Source: an uncultured bacterium
GTDB lineage: Bacteria; Verrucomicrobiota; Kiritimatiellia; PWTM01
Direction of reading: 5' to 3'
DNA length: 52,252 nucleotides
Assembly (NCBI GenBank): GCA_938010045.1
Contig: CALLFZ010000048.1
Coordinates: 1-52,252 of the forward strand
The notes beneath the pieces were generated by a model that saw only the letters and a list, made by a program, of their open reading frames with translations, did no database searches and had not been told where the DNA came from. Each line of letters begins with the position of its first letter. Position 1 is the stretch's first letter. The translations under genes were made by a program, and so were the position numbers. Positions 14,693 through 23,277 of the stretch are shown here, one piece after another.

Positions 14693-16717
14693 ATGCGGCC
14701 CTGGTGGTGCCTTGTGTTTGCGGGTCCCGCTCTCGCGATCGCGGCGTTGGCCGAACCGGCGATGGGGCCTCGGACATCTCGCGCCGAGCTGCTCGCGATG
14801 CTGGATCCGGCTGGGCCAGGGTTGGAGGCCGTCCGCGATGCCCTGCGCGCGGGCGACGAGGCGGCCGCGGCCGCGGCACTCGCGCGGCATCTGCGTACGC
14901 GCACGCGCCCGACGTGGTCGGTGGAGCCGGCCGCGGTCGGCCGAAACCCCCGCGCGAGTGTCTCCGAGGCCCGTCAGGTGATGCGTCACCGTCTCGTATC
15001 CATCGGCATACCCTGGCAGTTCGGCGAAACGGTGGACTGGGGGTTCAATCCGACGACGCAACCGGGCTCCCCATGGCCGGCGAACCACGAATGGACCTGG
15101 CAGCTCAATCGCCACGCCTCGTGGCTCGACCTCGCGAAGGCGTATCACAACACGGGCGACGAAGCCTACGCCGCAAAACTCGCGGAGTTCATCCGGCAGT
15201 GGATCCGCGCCTGTCCGCCGCCGAGCGACCGTGCCGACAATGTCCGCGGCTCGAAGTGGCGAACCATCGAGGCTGGGATTCGTGCGGGATCCGTCTGGCC
15301 GGAGGTGTGGCCCCGGGTGCTGGCGTCGAAGTCCATCGATGATGATACGCTGCTCCTCTGGTTAGCGAGCTGGGTGGACCATGCCCGTTATCTGCTGCGA
15401 TTCAAGACCGCGGCCAACTGGCTCACCATGGAGGCGAATGGGCTCTATCACGTGGGGGCGCTGTTTCCCGAATTCCGCGAGGCGGGCGAGTGGCGCGCGG
15501 CCGCCCTCGAGCGGCTCACGGCGGAGCTCGACCTTCAGGTGTATCCGGATGGGGCGCAGATCGAGCTGGCGCCGGCCTACCATGGCGTGAGTCTGCACAA
15601 TTTCCTCGGTCCGATTGAACTTGCCCCTCGCACTGGCTTTGCGGTGCCCGCGAGCTACACCGCGAAGCTCGAGCGGATGTACGACTATCTGTTGGCCTCC
15701 ATGCAACCGACGCGGCGCATGCCGCCGTTCAACGACTCCAGCGAGGGTGACGTGATTCGATACTTCGAGACCGCCGTGCGGCGATTTCCCGCGCGCCGCG
15801 ACTTTCGATGGGTCCTCACCGATGGGCGAGAGGGCGAGATGCCGCCCGCGCCCGTTCGCTATCTCCCGTTCGCTGGGCAGGTGTTTTTCCGGAGCGGATG
15901 GGACCGCGACGCGGTATGGCTCGGCTTCGACGCCGGCCCGTACGGCTACGGACATCAGCACGAGGATAAGCTGAGCATCATTCTGACCGCGTACGGGCGA
16001 CGGCTGGTGGCGGAGGGCGGGGTGTACACCTATGACGCCAGCATCTGGCGGAGGTGGGTGCTCTCGAGCCATGCCCACAACGTCGTGTTGGTGGACGGCC
16101 TGGGGCAGAACCGCCGAGCGTCGCCGCGCGAGACGTGGGTACGACGCGCGCCGGTGCCGTTGCGGTGGGCGACGAACGCGGAGGTGGCCGTGGCCGAGGC
16201 GACCTATGACGAAGGGTGGGGACCGGAGGCTCGACGAATCGCCACACACACCCGCCGCGTGGTGTATCTGCCGCCCGATCTGTTTGTGATTCGTGACCGA
16301 CTGGTGCCGGCGGATTCCGGCTCGCACCGATATGAAGCGCTGTTCCATCTCGACGCGGCCGACGCGGAGGTGGTCGGATCGGGTGTACGGATGGCCGCGG
16401 ACGGTGTCGGGGTGCACATTATGGGCTATGGGATGGCGGGCGTGTCGCTCGTGAAGGGACAGACGAATCCGGTGGTGCTGGGATGGCTTCCCGATTCGTC
16501 GCGCGGATATGGCGGCGTTCGGCCAATTCCGACAGCGGTGTTTCGCACAGAGGCGGCCGGGCCGGCGGACATGGCCTTTGCGATCCGCCCGCATCGGGAC
16601 GCGGAGACTGCCGCGATGCCGCGATGGGTCGAGATCCTCGAGGATGCTGTGACGATCGAGTGGCCTGATGGTACTCGTCGCCACGCCCGCTGGTCTTGGC
16701 TCCCCAGCCGCCCGTGA
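14693..16717 (+). CDS. Heparinase II/III family polysaccharide lyase-like protein, secreted
   Basis: The 674-residue protein begins with a signal peptide (PWWCLVFAGPALAIAALA), followed by an alpha/alpha-toroid N-terminal half and a beta-sandwich C-terminal half. The N-terminal half has the family NWLTMEANGLYHVGALF stretch near residue 245. The C-terminal half has GYGHQHEDKLSI at about 420-431, the histidine/acidic patch of heparinase II/III. This family cleaves uronic-acid polysaccharides (heparin, heparan, alginate oligomers and similar) by elimination; the actual substrate is unknown. The ATG at 14693 has a perfect AAGGAGG spaced well upstream, inside the Nudix gene. It fits the polysaccharide-degrading flavour of the window's left part. 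Confidence 0.85.
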   Translation: MRPWWCLVFAGPALAIAALAEPAMGPRTSRAELLAMLDPAGPGLEAVRDALRAGDEAAAAAALARHLRTRTRPTWSVEPAAVGRNPRASVSEARQVMRHRLVSIGIPWQFGETVDWGFNPTTQPGSPWPANHEWTWQLNRHASWLDLAKAYHNTGDEAYAAKLAEFIRQWIRACPPPSDRADNVRGSKWRTIEAGIRAGSVWPEVWPRVLASKSIDDDTLLLWLASWVDHARYLLRFKTAANWLTMEANGLYHVGALFPEFREAGEWRAAALERLTAELDLQVYPDGAQIELAPAYHGVSLHNFLGPIELAPRTGFAVPASYTAKLERMYDYLLASMQPTRRMPPFNDSSEGDVIRYFETAVRRFPARRDFRWVLTDGREGEMPPAPVRYLPFAGQVFFRSGWDRDAVWLGFDAGPYGYGHQHEDKLSIILTAYGRRLVAEGGVYTYDASIWRRWVLSSHAHNVVLVDGLGQNRRASPRETWVRRAPVPLRWATNAEVAVAEATYDEGWGPEARRIATHTRRVVYLPPDLFVIRDRLVPADSGSHRYEALFHLDAADAEVVGSGVRMAADGVGVHIMGYGMAGVSLVKGQTNPVVLGWLPDSSRGYGGVRPIPTAVFRTEAAGPADMAFAIRPHRDAETAAMPRWVEILEDAVTIEWPDGTRRHARWSWLPSRP

Positions 16718-16823
16718 CTCGGCGTTGCGCGGCTCCCGTGAACGTTCCGCGATGCGACCGATAGCTCGGGCGTGATCAGGGCCAGGCGGCGGTGCCGAGC
16801 TTGTGAGAGATGGAACCGACGGC

Positions 16824-16852
16824 TTGCGGGGGGTGAGGGTGGCGCGTAGGTT
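16824..16852 (+). promoter_or_regulatory. Candidate promoter of the isoprenoid operon
   Basis: TTGCGG (16824-16829) and TAGGTT (16847-16852) are spaced by 17 bp, just before the synthase gene. The predicted start at about 16859 would place an in-frame TTG at 16862 almost at the RNA 5' end and the ATG at 16889 about 30 nt in. Confidence 0.35.
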
Positions 16853-16888
16853 CATGGGCGATTGAGGAAGCCGGCCGCGCGACGACGC

Positions 16889-17890
16889 ATGGAACGACGG
16901 CACACGGAAATGACGGGGGGCGGGACTCACTGGAGCGAGGAACGGTGGGTTGCGCTGATGGAAGAAGTCCGCCGGCGCGCGCTCGCGGCCCGGGATCCTT
17001 GGGAGATTGTGGTGCGGGCCGCGCGGTATGTCATGCGGTCCTACACGACGGGCTTTTTCATGGTCAGCCGGTTTCTGCCGCGCGAACAGCGCGACCGCGT
17101 CGAAGTCATCTATTCCGCCGTTCGCTATCCGGACGAGGTGGTCGACACCTTTCCGTTGGCGTCAGCCGAACGGCTGGATCGCCTCGAACGTTGGGCGCAG
17201 GCCTACGAACACGCTCTGGGGACGGGTGGCCTTCGGGACGCCCTGGAGGCGGGCGTGCCCTGCTTCGTCGCCGCGTTTGCCGAGGTGGTGCGGTCGTGCC
17301 GAATCCCGCCGGAGCATTACCGCGAGTTTCTCGCCGCGATGCGCCGGGATGTTCATCCGCGCCCCTACCGCGATCTCGATGATCTGGTGCAGTCGTATGT
17401 CTATGGCAGCGCGGTGGTGGTGGGGTACTTCCTCACGCACGTCTACGGGGCGTCGGCGCCGGACCGCTGGGGCGACGCGCTGGCGGCGGCCCGAGAGCTG
17501 GGGATTGCGCTGCAGTTGACCAATTTCGCGCGCGATGTGATGGACGATGATGCTCGCGGACGGCGCTACGTGCCGCTCAGTCACCTGCGCGATGGCGACT
17601 GGGAATCGCCCGAGGCGCGCCGCGAGGCCGTGTGGCGACTCGCGAAGGATGCCGAGGCTTTGTATCTGGCGGCCGAACGGCGGCTCGAGGCGTTTGCGAG
17701 GGACAGTCGGGTTGCGATTCAGGCGTGCATCCGCGTCTACGGAGCGCTGAATCGCGCCATTTTGCGAGCGCCCGAGGCCGGGCGCGCGAGGCTCTCGGTG
17801 CCATTCCATGAAAAGTGGCGCGTCCTGCCGCTGAGCAAGTATTGGACGCTGCCGCGGGCGTATCTGGAGCCGTCGGGCTTCGAGGCATGA
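16889..17890 (+). CDS. crtB: Squalene/phytoene synthase family protein
   Basis: The protein (333 residues from the ATG at 16889; a TTG at 16862 and an ATG at 16910 are alternatives) belongs to the trans-isoprenyl diphosphate synthase head-to-head family. The two Asp-rich motifs are visible: DEVVD at about 82-86 (usually DXXXD) and NFARDVMDDD at about 212-221, followed by GRRYVP. These enzymes join two farnesyl or geranylgeranyl diphosphates to give squalene, dehydrosqualene or phytoene. Whether the product is C30 or C40 cannot be told. The stop overlaps the ATG of a CrtI-like desaturase, which supports a carotenoid role over plain squalene. No prenyl diphosphate synthase is in this window. 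Confidence 0.85.
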   Translation: MERRHTEMTGGGTHWSEERWVALMEEVRRRALAARDPWEIVVRAARYVMRSYTTGFFMVSRFLPREQRDRVEVIYSAVRYPDEVVDTFPLASAERLDRLERWAQAYEHALGTGGLRDALEAGVPCFVAAFAEVVRSCRIPPEHYREFLAAMRRDVHPRPYRDLDDLVQSYVYGSAVVVGYFLTHVYGASAPDRWGDALAAARELGIALQLTNFARDVMDDDARGRRYVPLSHLRDGDWESPEARREAVWRLAKDAEALYLAAERRLEAFARDSRVAIQACIRVYGALNRAILRAPEAGRARLSVPFHEKWRVLPLSKYWTLPRAYLEPSGFEA

Positions 17891-19356
17891 GCTCATCGGG
17901 TGGCCGCACGATCGTGGTCGGCGCGGGACTCGGGGGGCTCAGCGTCGCGATTCACCTGCGCCGCGCCGGTTTCGAGGTGTTGGTGCTCGAGGCCAACGAG
18001 CGGACGGGTGGCCGCGCGGGCCTCCTGAAGGTGAACGGCTACAGGTTCGACACAGGGCCCTCACTGCTGAATTACCCGTGGGTGTTTCGCGACCTCTTCG
18101 CGGCCGGCAGCGCGCGATTTGAGGATCGGGTCCACTTGCTCCGCGTGGATCCCTCGATTCGGTTCGTGTGGCCGGACGGGCAGACGTTCACGCTCAGTGG
18201 CGATCTCGAACGGCTTCGCGCGGAGGTTGAACGGGTGTCCCCGGCCGACGTCGCCGGCCTCATGGCCTTTCTGGCCGACGCGGAGGCGAAGTATAACCTC
18301 GCATTTCAGAAACTCGTGCTGCGCGATCGTGAATGCGTTGTGCGTTGGTTCGGCGTGCTGACGCCGCGAGAACTGCTGCGAACAGCGGTCTGGCGCTCAC
18401 TCGACGGCGAGCTGGGCCGCTTCTTCCATTGTGCTCGTCTACGGGAGGCCCTGGGCGCGTATGCGATGTATCTCGGGGGATCGCCGTGGGAGCTGGCGGG
18501 ACTGTTTTCGATCCTGCCCTACGGCGAGCTCGCGTACGGCCTGTGGTTGCCGGCGGGTGGAATCTACGCGCTGGTGGCGGCGGTCGAGGGATTGGCGCGC
18601 GAGCTGGGCGTGCGCATTGAGACGGGGCGGCGCGTGCACCGGATCCGCGCGGCGGGCGATCGCGTGGAGGGCGTCGAGTGCGCCGAGGGCGAATTCGAGC
18701 GCGCCGAACTCGTGGTGTCGAACGTGGACGTGCCGACGACGTGGACCGCGCTCCTGGGACGCACCTCGACGCGGAGATTGCGAATGACTCCCGGCGTGAT
18801 CACGTGGTATTGGGGCGTTCGGGGTGGGGCGCCGGCCGTGCCGCACCACACCATTGTGCTGCCCGCGGACAGCCGCCGCGCCTATGCGCAGTTGATGGCG
18901 GGCGAATTGCCGGACGACCTTCCATTCTACATCAGCGTGCCGTCGCGGACCGATCCGTCGTTGGCGCCGCCGCAGGCCGATGCCATGTTTGTGCTGGTGC
19001 CGTGCCCAAGAATCAGCCAGTACGAGGGCGACTGGGGCGCGATGGTCCGCGAGGTGCGCCATCGGGTCGAGTCGCGAATGGCCGCGCACGGCTGGACGAT
19101 CCGGCCGGAGGCCCGCGAGGTGGACGTGGTCTGGACGCCCGAGGAGTGGCGCGACCGCTTCGGGCTCTTCGACGGCTCAGCGTTTGGTGCGGCGCACACG
19201 CGTGGTCAGATCGGGCCGTTACGTCCCTCGAACTGCGACCCCCTGCTGCGCGGTCTCTACTACGTGGGCGCGAGCACGCGGCCGGGAACAGGGTTGCCCA
19301 TGGTGGCGCTCTCGGGGCTGATGACGGCGCGGCGGGTGTTGGCGGATGCACATTGA
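17887..19356 (+). CDS. crtI: Phytoene desaturase-like FAD oxidoreductase (CrtI family)
   Basis: The 489-residue protein opens with the FAD-binding motif VVGAGLGGLS at about 9-18, followed by GGRAG and the CrtI-type stretch YRFDTGPSLLNYPWVF near 55-70. Its C-terminal FAD-closing segment GASTRPGTGLPM is near 465. CrtI enzymes add double bonds to phytoene or diapophytoene; a squalene-associated desaturase (HpnE) is the main alternative, but the FDTGPS region favours CrtI. The ATG overlaps the synthase stop (ATGA), and the last 11 bp overlap the next gene, so the three genes form one coupled operon. Confidence 0.88.
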   Translation: MSSSGGRTIVVGAGLGGLSVAIHLRRAGFEVLVLEANERTGGRAGLLKVNGYRFDTGPSLLNYPWVFRDLFAAGSARFEDRVHLLRVDPSIRFVWPDGQTFTLSGDLERLRAEVERVSPADVAGLMAFLADAEAKYNLAFQKLVLRDRECVVRWFGVLTPRELLRTAVWRSLDGELGRFFHCARLREALGAYAMYLGGSPWELAGLFSILPYGELAYGLWLPAGGIYALVAAVEGLARELGVRIETGRRVHRIRAAGDRVEGVECAEGEFERAELVVSNVDVPTTWTALLGRTSTRRLRMTPGVITWYWGVRGGAPAVPHHTIVLPADSRRAYAQLMAGELPDDLPFYISVPSRTDPSLAPPQADAMFVLVPCPRISQYEGDWGAMVREVRHRVESRMAAHGWTIRPEAREVDVVWTPEEWRDRFGLFDGSAFGAAHTRGQIGPLRPSNCDPLLRGLYYVGASTRPGTGLPMVALSGLMTARRVLADAH

Positions 19357-20080
19357 ACGATTCGGCGAGGGAGATCGGCAGATCGTCGCGCTGCACGGTT
19401 GGGGCGGCGATCACCGGCACTTCGCACCCATGGCACTGCGTCTGCCCGCCGGCTGGCGGCTGTGGAGCGCGGACCTGCCGGGCTACGGACGGTCCGCGGC
19501 GCCCGCGGCCTGGACCGCCGGAGCGATCGTAGACGAGCTGGCGTCCGATCTCGATCGGCTCGGCGTGGTGCGAGCACGACTGATCGGCTTTTGCAGTGGC
19601 GCGATCCTCGCGTTGCTGCTCGCGCAGCGACGGTCGGAGCTGGTGGAGCGGATTCTGATGATTGATCCGTTCGCGTATGTGCCCTGGTATTTCCGTCTGT
19701 TTCTCGGCGGGGCGTTCGGCCGGCGTGCCTATCGCGTTTCGTTCGCGTCGCCGACGGGGCGACGCGTGATCACGGCCGTTCTGCGTCGGCTACAGTCGAG
19801 CGACGAAGACTTTCTGAAGGCCTTCGAACGCGTGGATCACGACGTGGCGCTGCGATGGCTGAGGCTGCTCCGGGAGGTGGAGCCGGTGAGCCGGTTCGCG
19901 GACGTGCGCACGCCGGTCGCCATCGCCGTGGGCGAGCACACGTTCAAGGCGGTGCGGCGCTCGGTGGAGATGTTCCGCGCGATGTGGCCGTGGGCGGAGG
20001 TGCACAAGTTGCGGGCCGTGGGGCATCTGCCGTTGGTGCGAGGGGCGGCGCAACTGGCGGCGCTCGCCACACAGGACTGA
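19346..20080 (+). CDS. Alpha/beta hydrolase with cysteine at the nucleophile position
   Basis: The 244-residue protein has an oxyanion-loop HGWGGD at about 17-22, the DLPGYGRS strand at 43-50, and an elbow GFCSG at 81-85. Thus Cys83 sits where most members have serine. GEHTF (Glu197) and GHLPL (His227) can complete a Cys-His-Glu triad, as in dienelactone hydrolase. The start overlaps the desaturase gene by 11 bp, so it is very likely part of the same pathway. It might hydrolyse or transfer an acyl group on a carotenoid product or precursor, but this is inference from context. No signal peptide is seen. Confidence 0.75.
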   Translation: MHIERFGEGDRQIVALHGWGGDHRHFAPMALRLPAGWRLWSADLPGYGRSAAPAAWTAGAIVDELASDLDRLGVVRARLIGFCSGAILALLLAQRRSELVERILMIDPFAYVPWYFRLFLGGAFGRRAYRVSFASPTGRRVITAVLRRLQSSDEDFLKAFERVDHDVALRWLRLLREVEPVSRFADVRTPVAIAVGEHTFKAVRRSVEMFRAMWPWAEVHKLRAVGHLPLVRGAAQLAALATQD

Positions 20081-20222
20081 TCCAGCCTCCCCGACGCACC
20101 GTCTTCGGACGCCTCGCCCTCCGAGCGGCTCGTGGTGTACCGGGGGGGGGCATCAGGGAACACGCGACGACGGGGCTGCCGGTGTTGGCCTTCGACGTGA
20201 CGGCGGACGGCGTGTGCGCGTC

Positions 20223-20252
20223 TTGCGGAGCGGATCCCTCATGGGCTAGATT
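20223..20252 (+). promoter_or_regulatory. Candidate promoter and overlapping inverted repeat
   Basis: TTGCGG (20223-20228) and TAGATT (20247-20252) are 18 bp apart, about 50 bp before the start at 20303. ATTGAC (20250-20255) and GTCAAT (20265-20270) form an inverted repeat over the -10/start region that could be an operator. Both calls are weak. The rest of 20081-20302 shows no gene. Confidence 0.3.
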
Positions 20253-20302
20253 GACGAGGGCACGGTCAATCGCCGGGCCCGGAGAAAGAAAGGAGAGCTC
20301 TC

Positions 20303-21295
20303 ATGGCAAGACCCGTCACGCTGTTCACCGGCCAGTGGGCCGACCTCACGTTGGAAACCATGTGTCAGAAGGCACGCGACTTCGGGTATGACGGCCTGGA
20401 ATTGGCGTGCTGGGGAGACCACTTCGAGGTGGCGAAGGCGAACGCCGCCTATTGCAAGGCAAAGCGCGAATTGCTCGACAAGTACGGCTTGAAGGTATTT
20501 GCCATCTCCTCGCACCTCGTCGGGCAGGCGGTCTGTGACCGCATTGACGAGCGGCACAAGTCCATTCTGCCGGATTATGTGTGGGGCGACGGCGACCCAG
20601 AAGGCGTGCGTCGGCGCGCCGCGAAGGAAATGATCGCGACCGCGAAGGCCGCCGCATCGCTCGGCGTGAAGGTCGTCAATGGCTTCACGGGGTCCTCGAT
20701 TTGGCATCTGCTGTATGCATTCCCGCCGACGCCCCAGTCCATGATTGACGCGGGCTACGCGGACTTCGGGAAACGCTGGAAACCCATCCTCGACGCGTTT
20801 GAGAAGGCCGGCGTCAAGTTCGCGCTGGAAGTACATCCGACGGAGATCGCCTTCGACATTGCCAGTGCGGAGCGCGCGATCGAGGCCGTGGGCGGCCATC
20901 CGGCGTTCGGCTTCAACTTCGATCCGAGCCACCTTGCCTACCAGGGTGTGGACTACGTCGAGTTCATCCGTCGCTTCCGCGACCGCATTTTCCACGTGCA
21001 CATGAAAGATGTGGGCGTTGCGAAGACCCCGCGGCTGTCCGGCGTGTTCGGCGGCCATCTGCCGTTCGGCGATCCGCGGCGCTACTGGGACTTCCGCAGT
21101 CTCGGTCGCGGCAGCGTGGACTTCGAGGCGATCATCCGCGCGCTGAACGAGATCCGATACGAGGGGCCTCTCTCGGTCGAGTGGGAAGACTCCGGCATGG
21201 ATCGCGAGCACGGCGCCCGCGAGGCGTGTGAATTCGTGAAACGGCTTGACTTCAAGCCCTCGGCGGTCGCGTTCGACGCCGCATTCGAGCGCTGA
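20303..21295 (+). CDS. Sugar phosphate isomerase/epimerase (xylose isomerase-like TIM barrel)
   Basis: The 330-residue protein has the AP endonuclease 2/xylose isomerase barrel. Metal-ligand-type motifs appear in order: [13 protein letters not shown], a [11 protein letters not shown] segment near residue 178, FNFDPSHL near 213, [10 protein letters not shown] near 230, and SVEWED near 291. These resemble the acidic and histidine ligands of this family. Members isomerise or epimerise sugars, inositols or keto-acids with divalent metal; the substrate is unknown. A strong AAAGGAG site precedes the ATG. There is no signal peptide, so it works in the cytoplasm, perhaps on products of the secreted oxidoreductase and lyase families in this window. 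Confidence 0.85.
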   Translation: MARPVTLFTGQWADLTLETMCQKARDFGYDGLELACWGDHFEVAKANAAYCKAKRELLDKYGLKVFAISSHLVGQAVCDRIDERHKSILPDYVWGDGDPEGVRRRAAKEMIATAKAAASLGVKVVNGFTGSSIWHLLYAFPPTPQSMIDAGYADFGKRWKPILDAFEKAGVKFALEVHPTEIAFDIASAERAIEAVGGHPAFGFNFDPSHLAYQGVDYVEFIRRFRDRIFHVHMKDVGVAKTPRLSGVFGGHLPFGDPRRYWDFRSLGRGSVDFEAIIRALNEIRYEGPLSVEWEDSGMDREHGAREACEFVKRLDFKPSAVAFDAAFER

Positions 21296-21343
21296 GGTCG
21301 ACGCAAGCCCGCCGGCGTGCGCGCGACGGCGCCCGCGGCGGGA

Positions 21344-21389
21344 AACAGGTGCCGGCGGGGCCGTGCAGCGGTCCCGCCGGTCGCCTGTT
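21344..21389 (+). terminator. Strong 46-nt stem-loop between the isomerase and PHP-like genes
   Basis: AACAGGTGCCGGCGGGGCCG, a TGCAG loop and its near-complete complement pair over about 20 bp, with one bulge and one G-U pair. No T-run follows; the downstream sequence is TGGGGATCCCC. It lies 14 bp before the ATG at 21403, so it may end isomerase transcripts, protect their 3' end, or affect translation of the next gene. Confidence 0.45.
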
Positions 21390-21402
21390 GGGGATCCCCG
21401 AG

Positions 21403-22209
21403 ATGAGCCGCGCCGTGTTGATTGCGGACCTGCACGTCCATTGGCATCGCGATTATGATCCCGCCTGTCTTCGCCGTGATGTGCTGCCGCGGCTACGACG
21501 GCACAGCGGCGGTGCGGCGGATATCGTTCTCTGCTGGACGGAGGCCACGCGATGCCGGGAGTTCGATCGTCTGGCGGCCGGGCAGGGGCCGTGGCCGGTG
21601 GTGCGCGCGGCGTCGGGCGGGGCTGTGATGCGGATTGAGGACACGGCGGGGGACGATGGTGTCTGGATCGTGCGCGGACAGCAAATCGTCACCGCCGAGC
21701 GCATCGAGATTCTTGCCATTGGCGTTCGCAACGAGACGTTGGAGGGGCGGCCGGCCGATGAGGTCATCCAGATGCTCCATCAGATCGGTGCGCCGGCGTT
21801 GATCCCCTGGGCTCCGGGCAAATGGTGGGGACGGCGCGGACGCCTCATCGCCGCGCTGTTCGAGCGGTGGCCGCCCGACGTTTTGATGCCGGCCGATTCC
21901 TCGCTGCGACCACGCGGTTGGCCGCTGCCGCGTCATCTTCGACGCTGGAGCGCGCGATGGGGACGACGACTGGCAGGTTCCGATCCGTTGGCGTTTCCCG
22001 GTGAGGAGCGGCACATCGGCCGATACGCGACGAAATTCGAGTCCTCCCTCGACGCATCCGATCCCCTGGCGTCGCTCACGGCGATGCTGCGGGATCGCGA
22101 CGTGGCGGCGCAGCCCGTGGGATCGCGTTCGGGACCGTGGGCGGTGGTCTGGCGCATTGCGCGCCACATGTGGGCGACACGCTTGGAGCGGCATCGTGTG
22201 GCGCACTGA
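21403..22209 (+). CDS. PHP-like/metallohydrolase-like protein of unknown function
   Basis: The 268-residue protein begins with a HxH motif (LIADLHVHWHRDYD) like the first metal site of PHP and amidohydrolase phosphoesterases. It contains a later APALIPWAPGKWWGRRGR segment and a MPADSS segment that could contribute ligands. Other PHP motifs are not clear, so the function remains open. The ATG at 21403 is chosen over an upstream in-frame GTG at 21349 that would run through the strong hairpin. It has no signal peptide. An exported nuclease gene follows after about 270 bp. Confidence 0.65.
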   Translation: MSRAVLIADLHVHWHRDYDPACLRRDVLPRLRRHSGGAADIVLCWTEATRCREFDRLAAGQGPWPVVRAASGGAVMRIEDTAGDDGVWIVRGQQIVTAERIEILAIGVRNETLEGRPADEVIQMLHQIGAPALIPWAPGKWWGRRGRLIAALFERWPPDVLMPADSSLRPRGWPLPRHLRRWSARWGRRLAGSDPLAFPGEERHIGRYATKFESSLDASDPLASLTAMLRDRDVAAQPVGSRSGPWAVVWRIARHMWATRLERHRVAH

Positions 22210-22483
22210 CGATGCCAGTCGGCGGGCGATGGCGATTCCCATTGTGCTGGGATGTGGCGCTGCGGTTGGGGCGTGTGCGGCCGCGCGGCCGTCGTCCAAG
22301 GATTGGAGGATGTGGAGGGGGATGTGTCCAACGATGGGACGGCGCCCCGTCGGCGCGTCGGCCGGCGGTTTCGGCGGCTCGATTCGGCATCCGCCTTCGC
22401 GAGGTTGCGCGCCGGAAGCGAGTCCTGGTGCCGTGGCCGGGCCATCGTGGGGGAGTGCGGATCGTGCCGCGATCGTTCGCCCG
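22210..22483. other. Intergenic or 5' region before the nuclease gene
   Basis: This stretch is open in several frames, but none looks like a protein: composition is Arg-, Gly- and Pro-rich with no domain or signal sequence. An in-frame ATG at 22229 could extend the nuclease N-terminally (beginning MAIPIVLGCGAAVGACAAA), so part of it may be coding. Confidence 0.4.
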
Positions 22484-23167
22484 TTGATTCGATCATCCGC
22501 CATTTCGCACCGCGCCCGCGTTGTTCGCGCGGTCGTATGGGCGCGCCTGGCCGCGGCGGCGGTGTTCGCGAGCACGACGCCGGCGGAGGTGCGCGAGTCG
22601 GCCGGCGCGCCGGATGCGGGGGTGGGCCCATGGCGGCGGATCGAGGGCGCGAGGTTCGAGGAACGCCGCTATGCGGATGGCGATAGTTTCGTGTTGACCC
22701 ACGACGGCACGTCGGTGGTGTACCGGCTGTACTTTGTGGATGCGCCGGAGATGGACGCGGAGTTTCCCGATCGCGTCCGGGAGCAGGCGAAGCGGTTTGG
22801 GGTCGGTGTACGGGAAATTCCGGGGCTCGGGCGGCGTGCCGCGGATTTTGCCGCGCAATGGTTGCGCGAAGGGGCCGTGACGGTGTGGACGCGCGATGAA
22901 CCGGCGGGTGGACGCGAGGAATCGGGACGCCGGTTTGCGCTGGTCGGGCGCGGTCGGCGCTGGCTGCACGAGGAACTGGTGGCGGCGGGATGGGCGCGCG
23001 TGTATGGCCACGCGGTGGACCTGCCGGACGGCACGACGGCGGCGCGTCACCGGCATCGTCTGGACGAGCTCGAGGCCGAGGCACGGCGGGAGGGCCGCGG
23101 GGTGTGGGCGCGGTCGGCGTTGAGGAAACGCCAGATGCGATCCGCGGACCGTGCGTCGCCGCGCTGA
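22484..23167 (+). CDS. Exported staphylococcal nuclease (SNase/thermonuclease) domain protein
   Basis: The SNase fold is visible in order: DGDSFVL near residue 67, YRLYFVDAPEM near 79 (the conserved R-L-x-x-I-D-x-P-E core), and a basic C-terminal part with LVAAGWARVYG. SNase domains cleave DNA or RNA with Ca2+. A hydrophobic segment (ARLAAAAVFAS) just before the domain looks like a signal peptide. The TTG at 22484 is the nearest start that includes it; GTG 22433 or ATG 22229 are alternatives, so the start is unsure. In this nuclease core the arginine that usually follows the first acidic motif is present in YRLYFVD. Confidence 0.72.
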   Translation: MIRSSAISHRARVVRAVVWARLAAAAVFASTTPAEVRESAGAPDAGVGPWRRIEGARFEERRYADGDSFVLTHDGTSVVYRLYFVDAPEMDAEFPDRVREQAKRFGVGVREIPGLGRRAADFAAQWLREGAVTVWTRDEPAGGREESGRRFALVGRGRRWLHEELVAAGWARVYGHAVDLPDGTTAARHRHRLDELEAEARREGRGVWARSALRKRQMRSADRASPR

Positions 23168-23277
23168 ACGCAAGAAGGGTGCACACTGGGCGCGCGCGCC
23201 GCGCCGTTCGTCATTTCGACTCGCGGCGCCGGCGCGTTTCCGGCAGGATGTGGTGCCATGCAGCGGAGCGGTGAACG

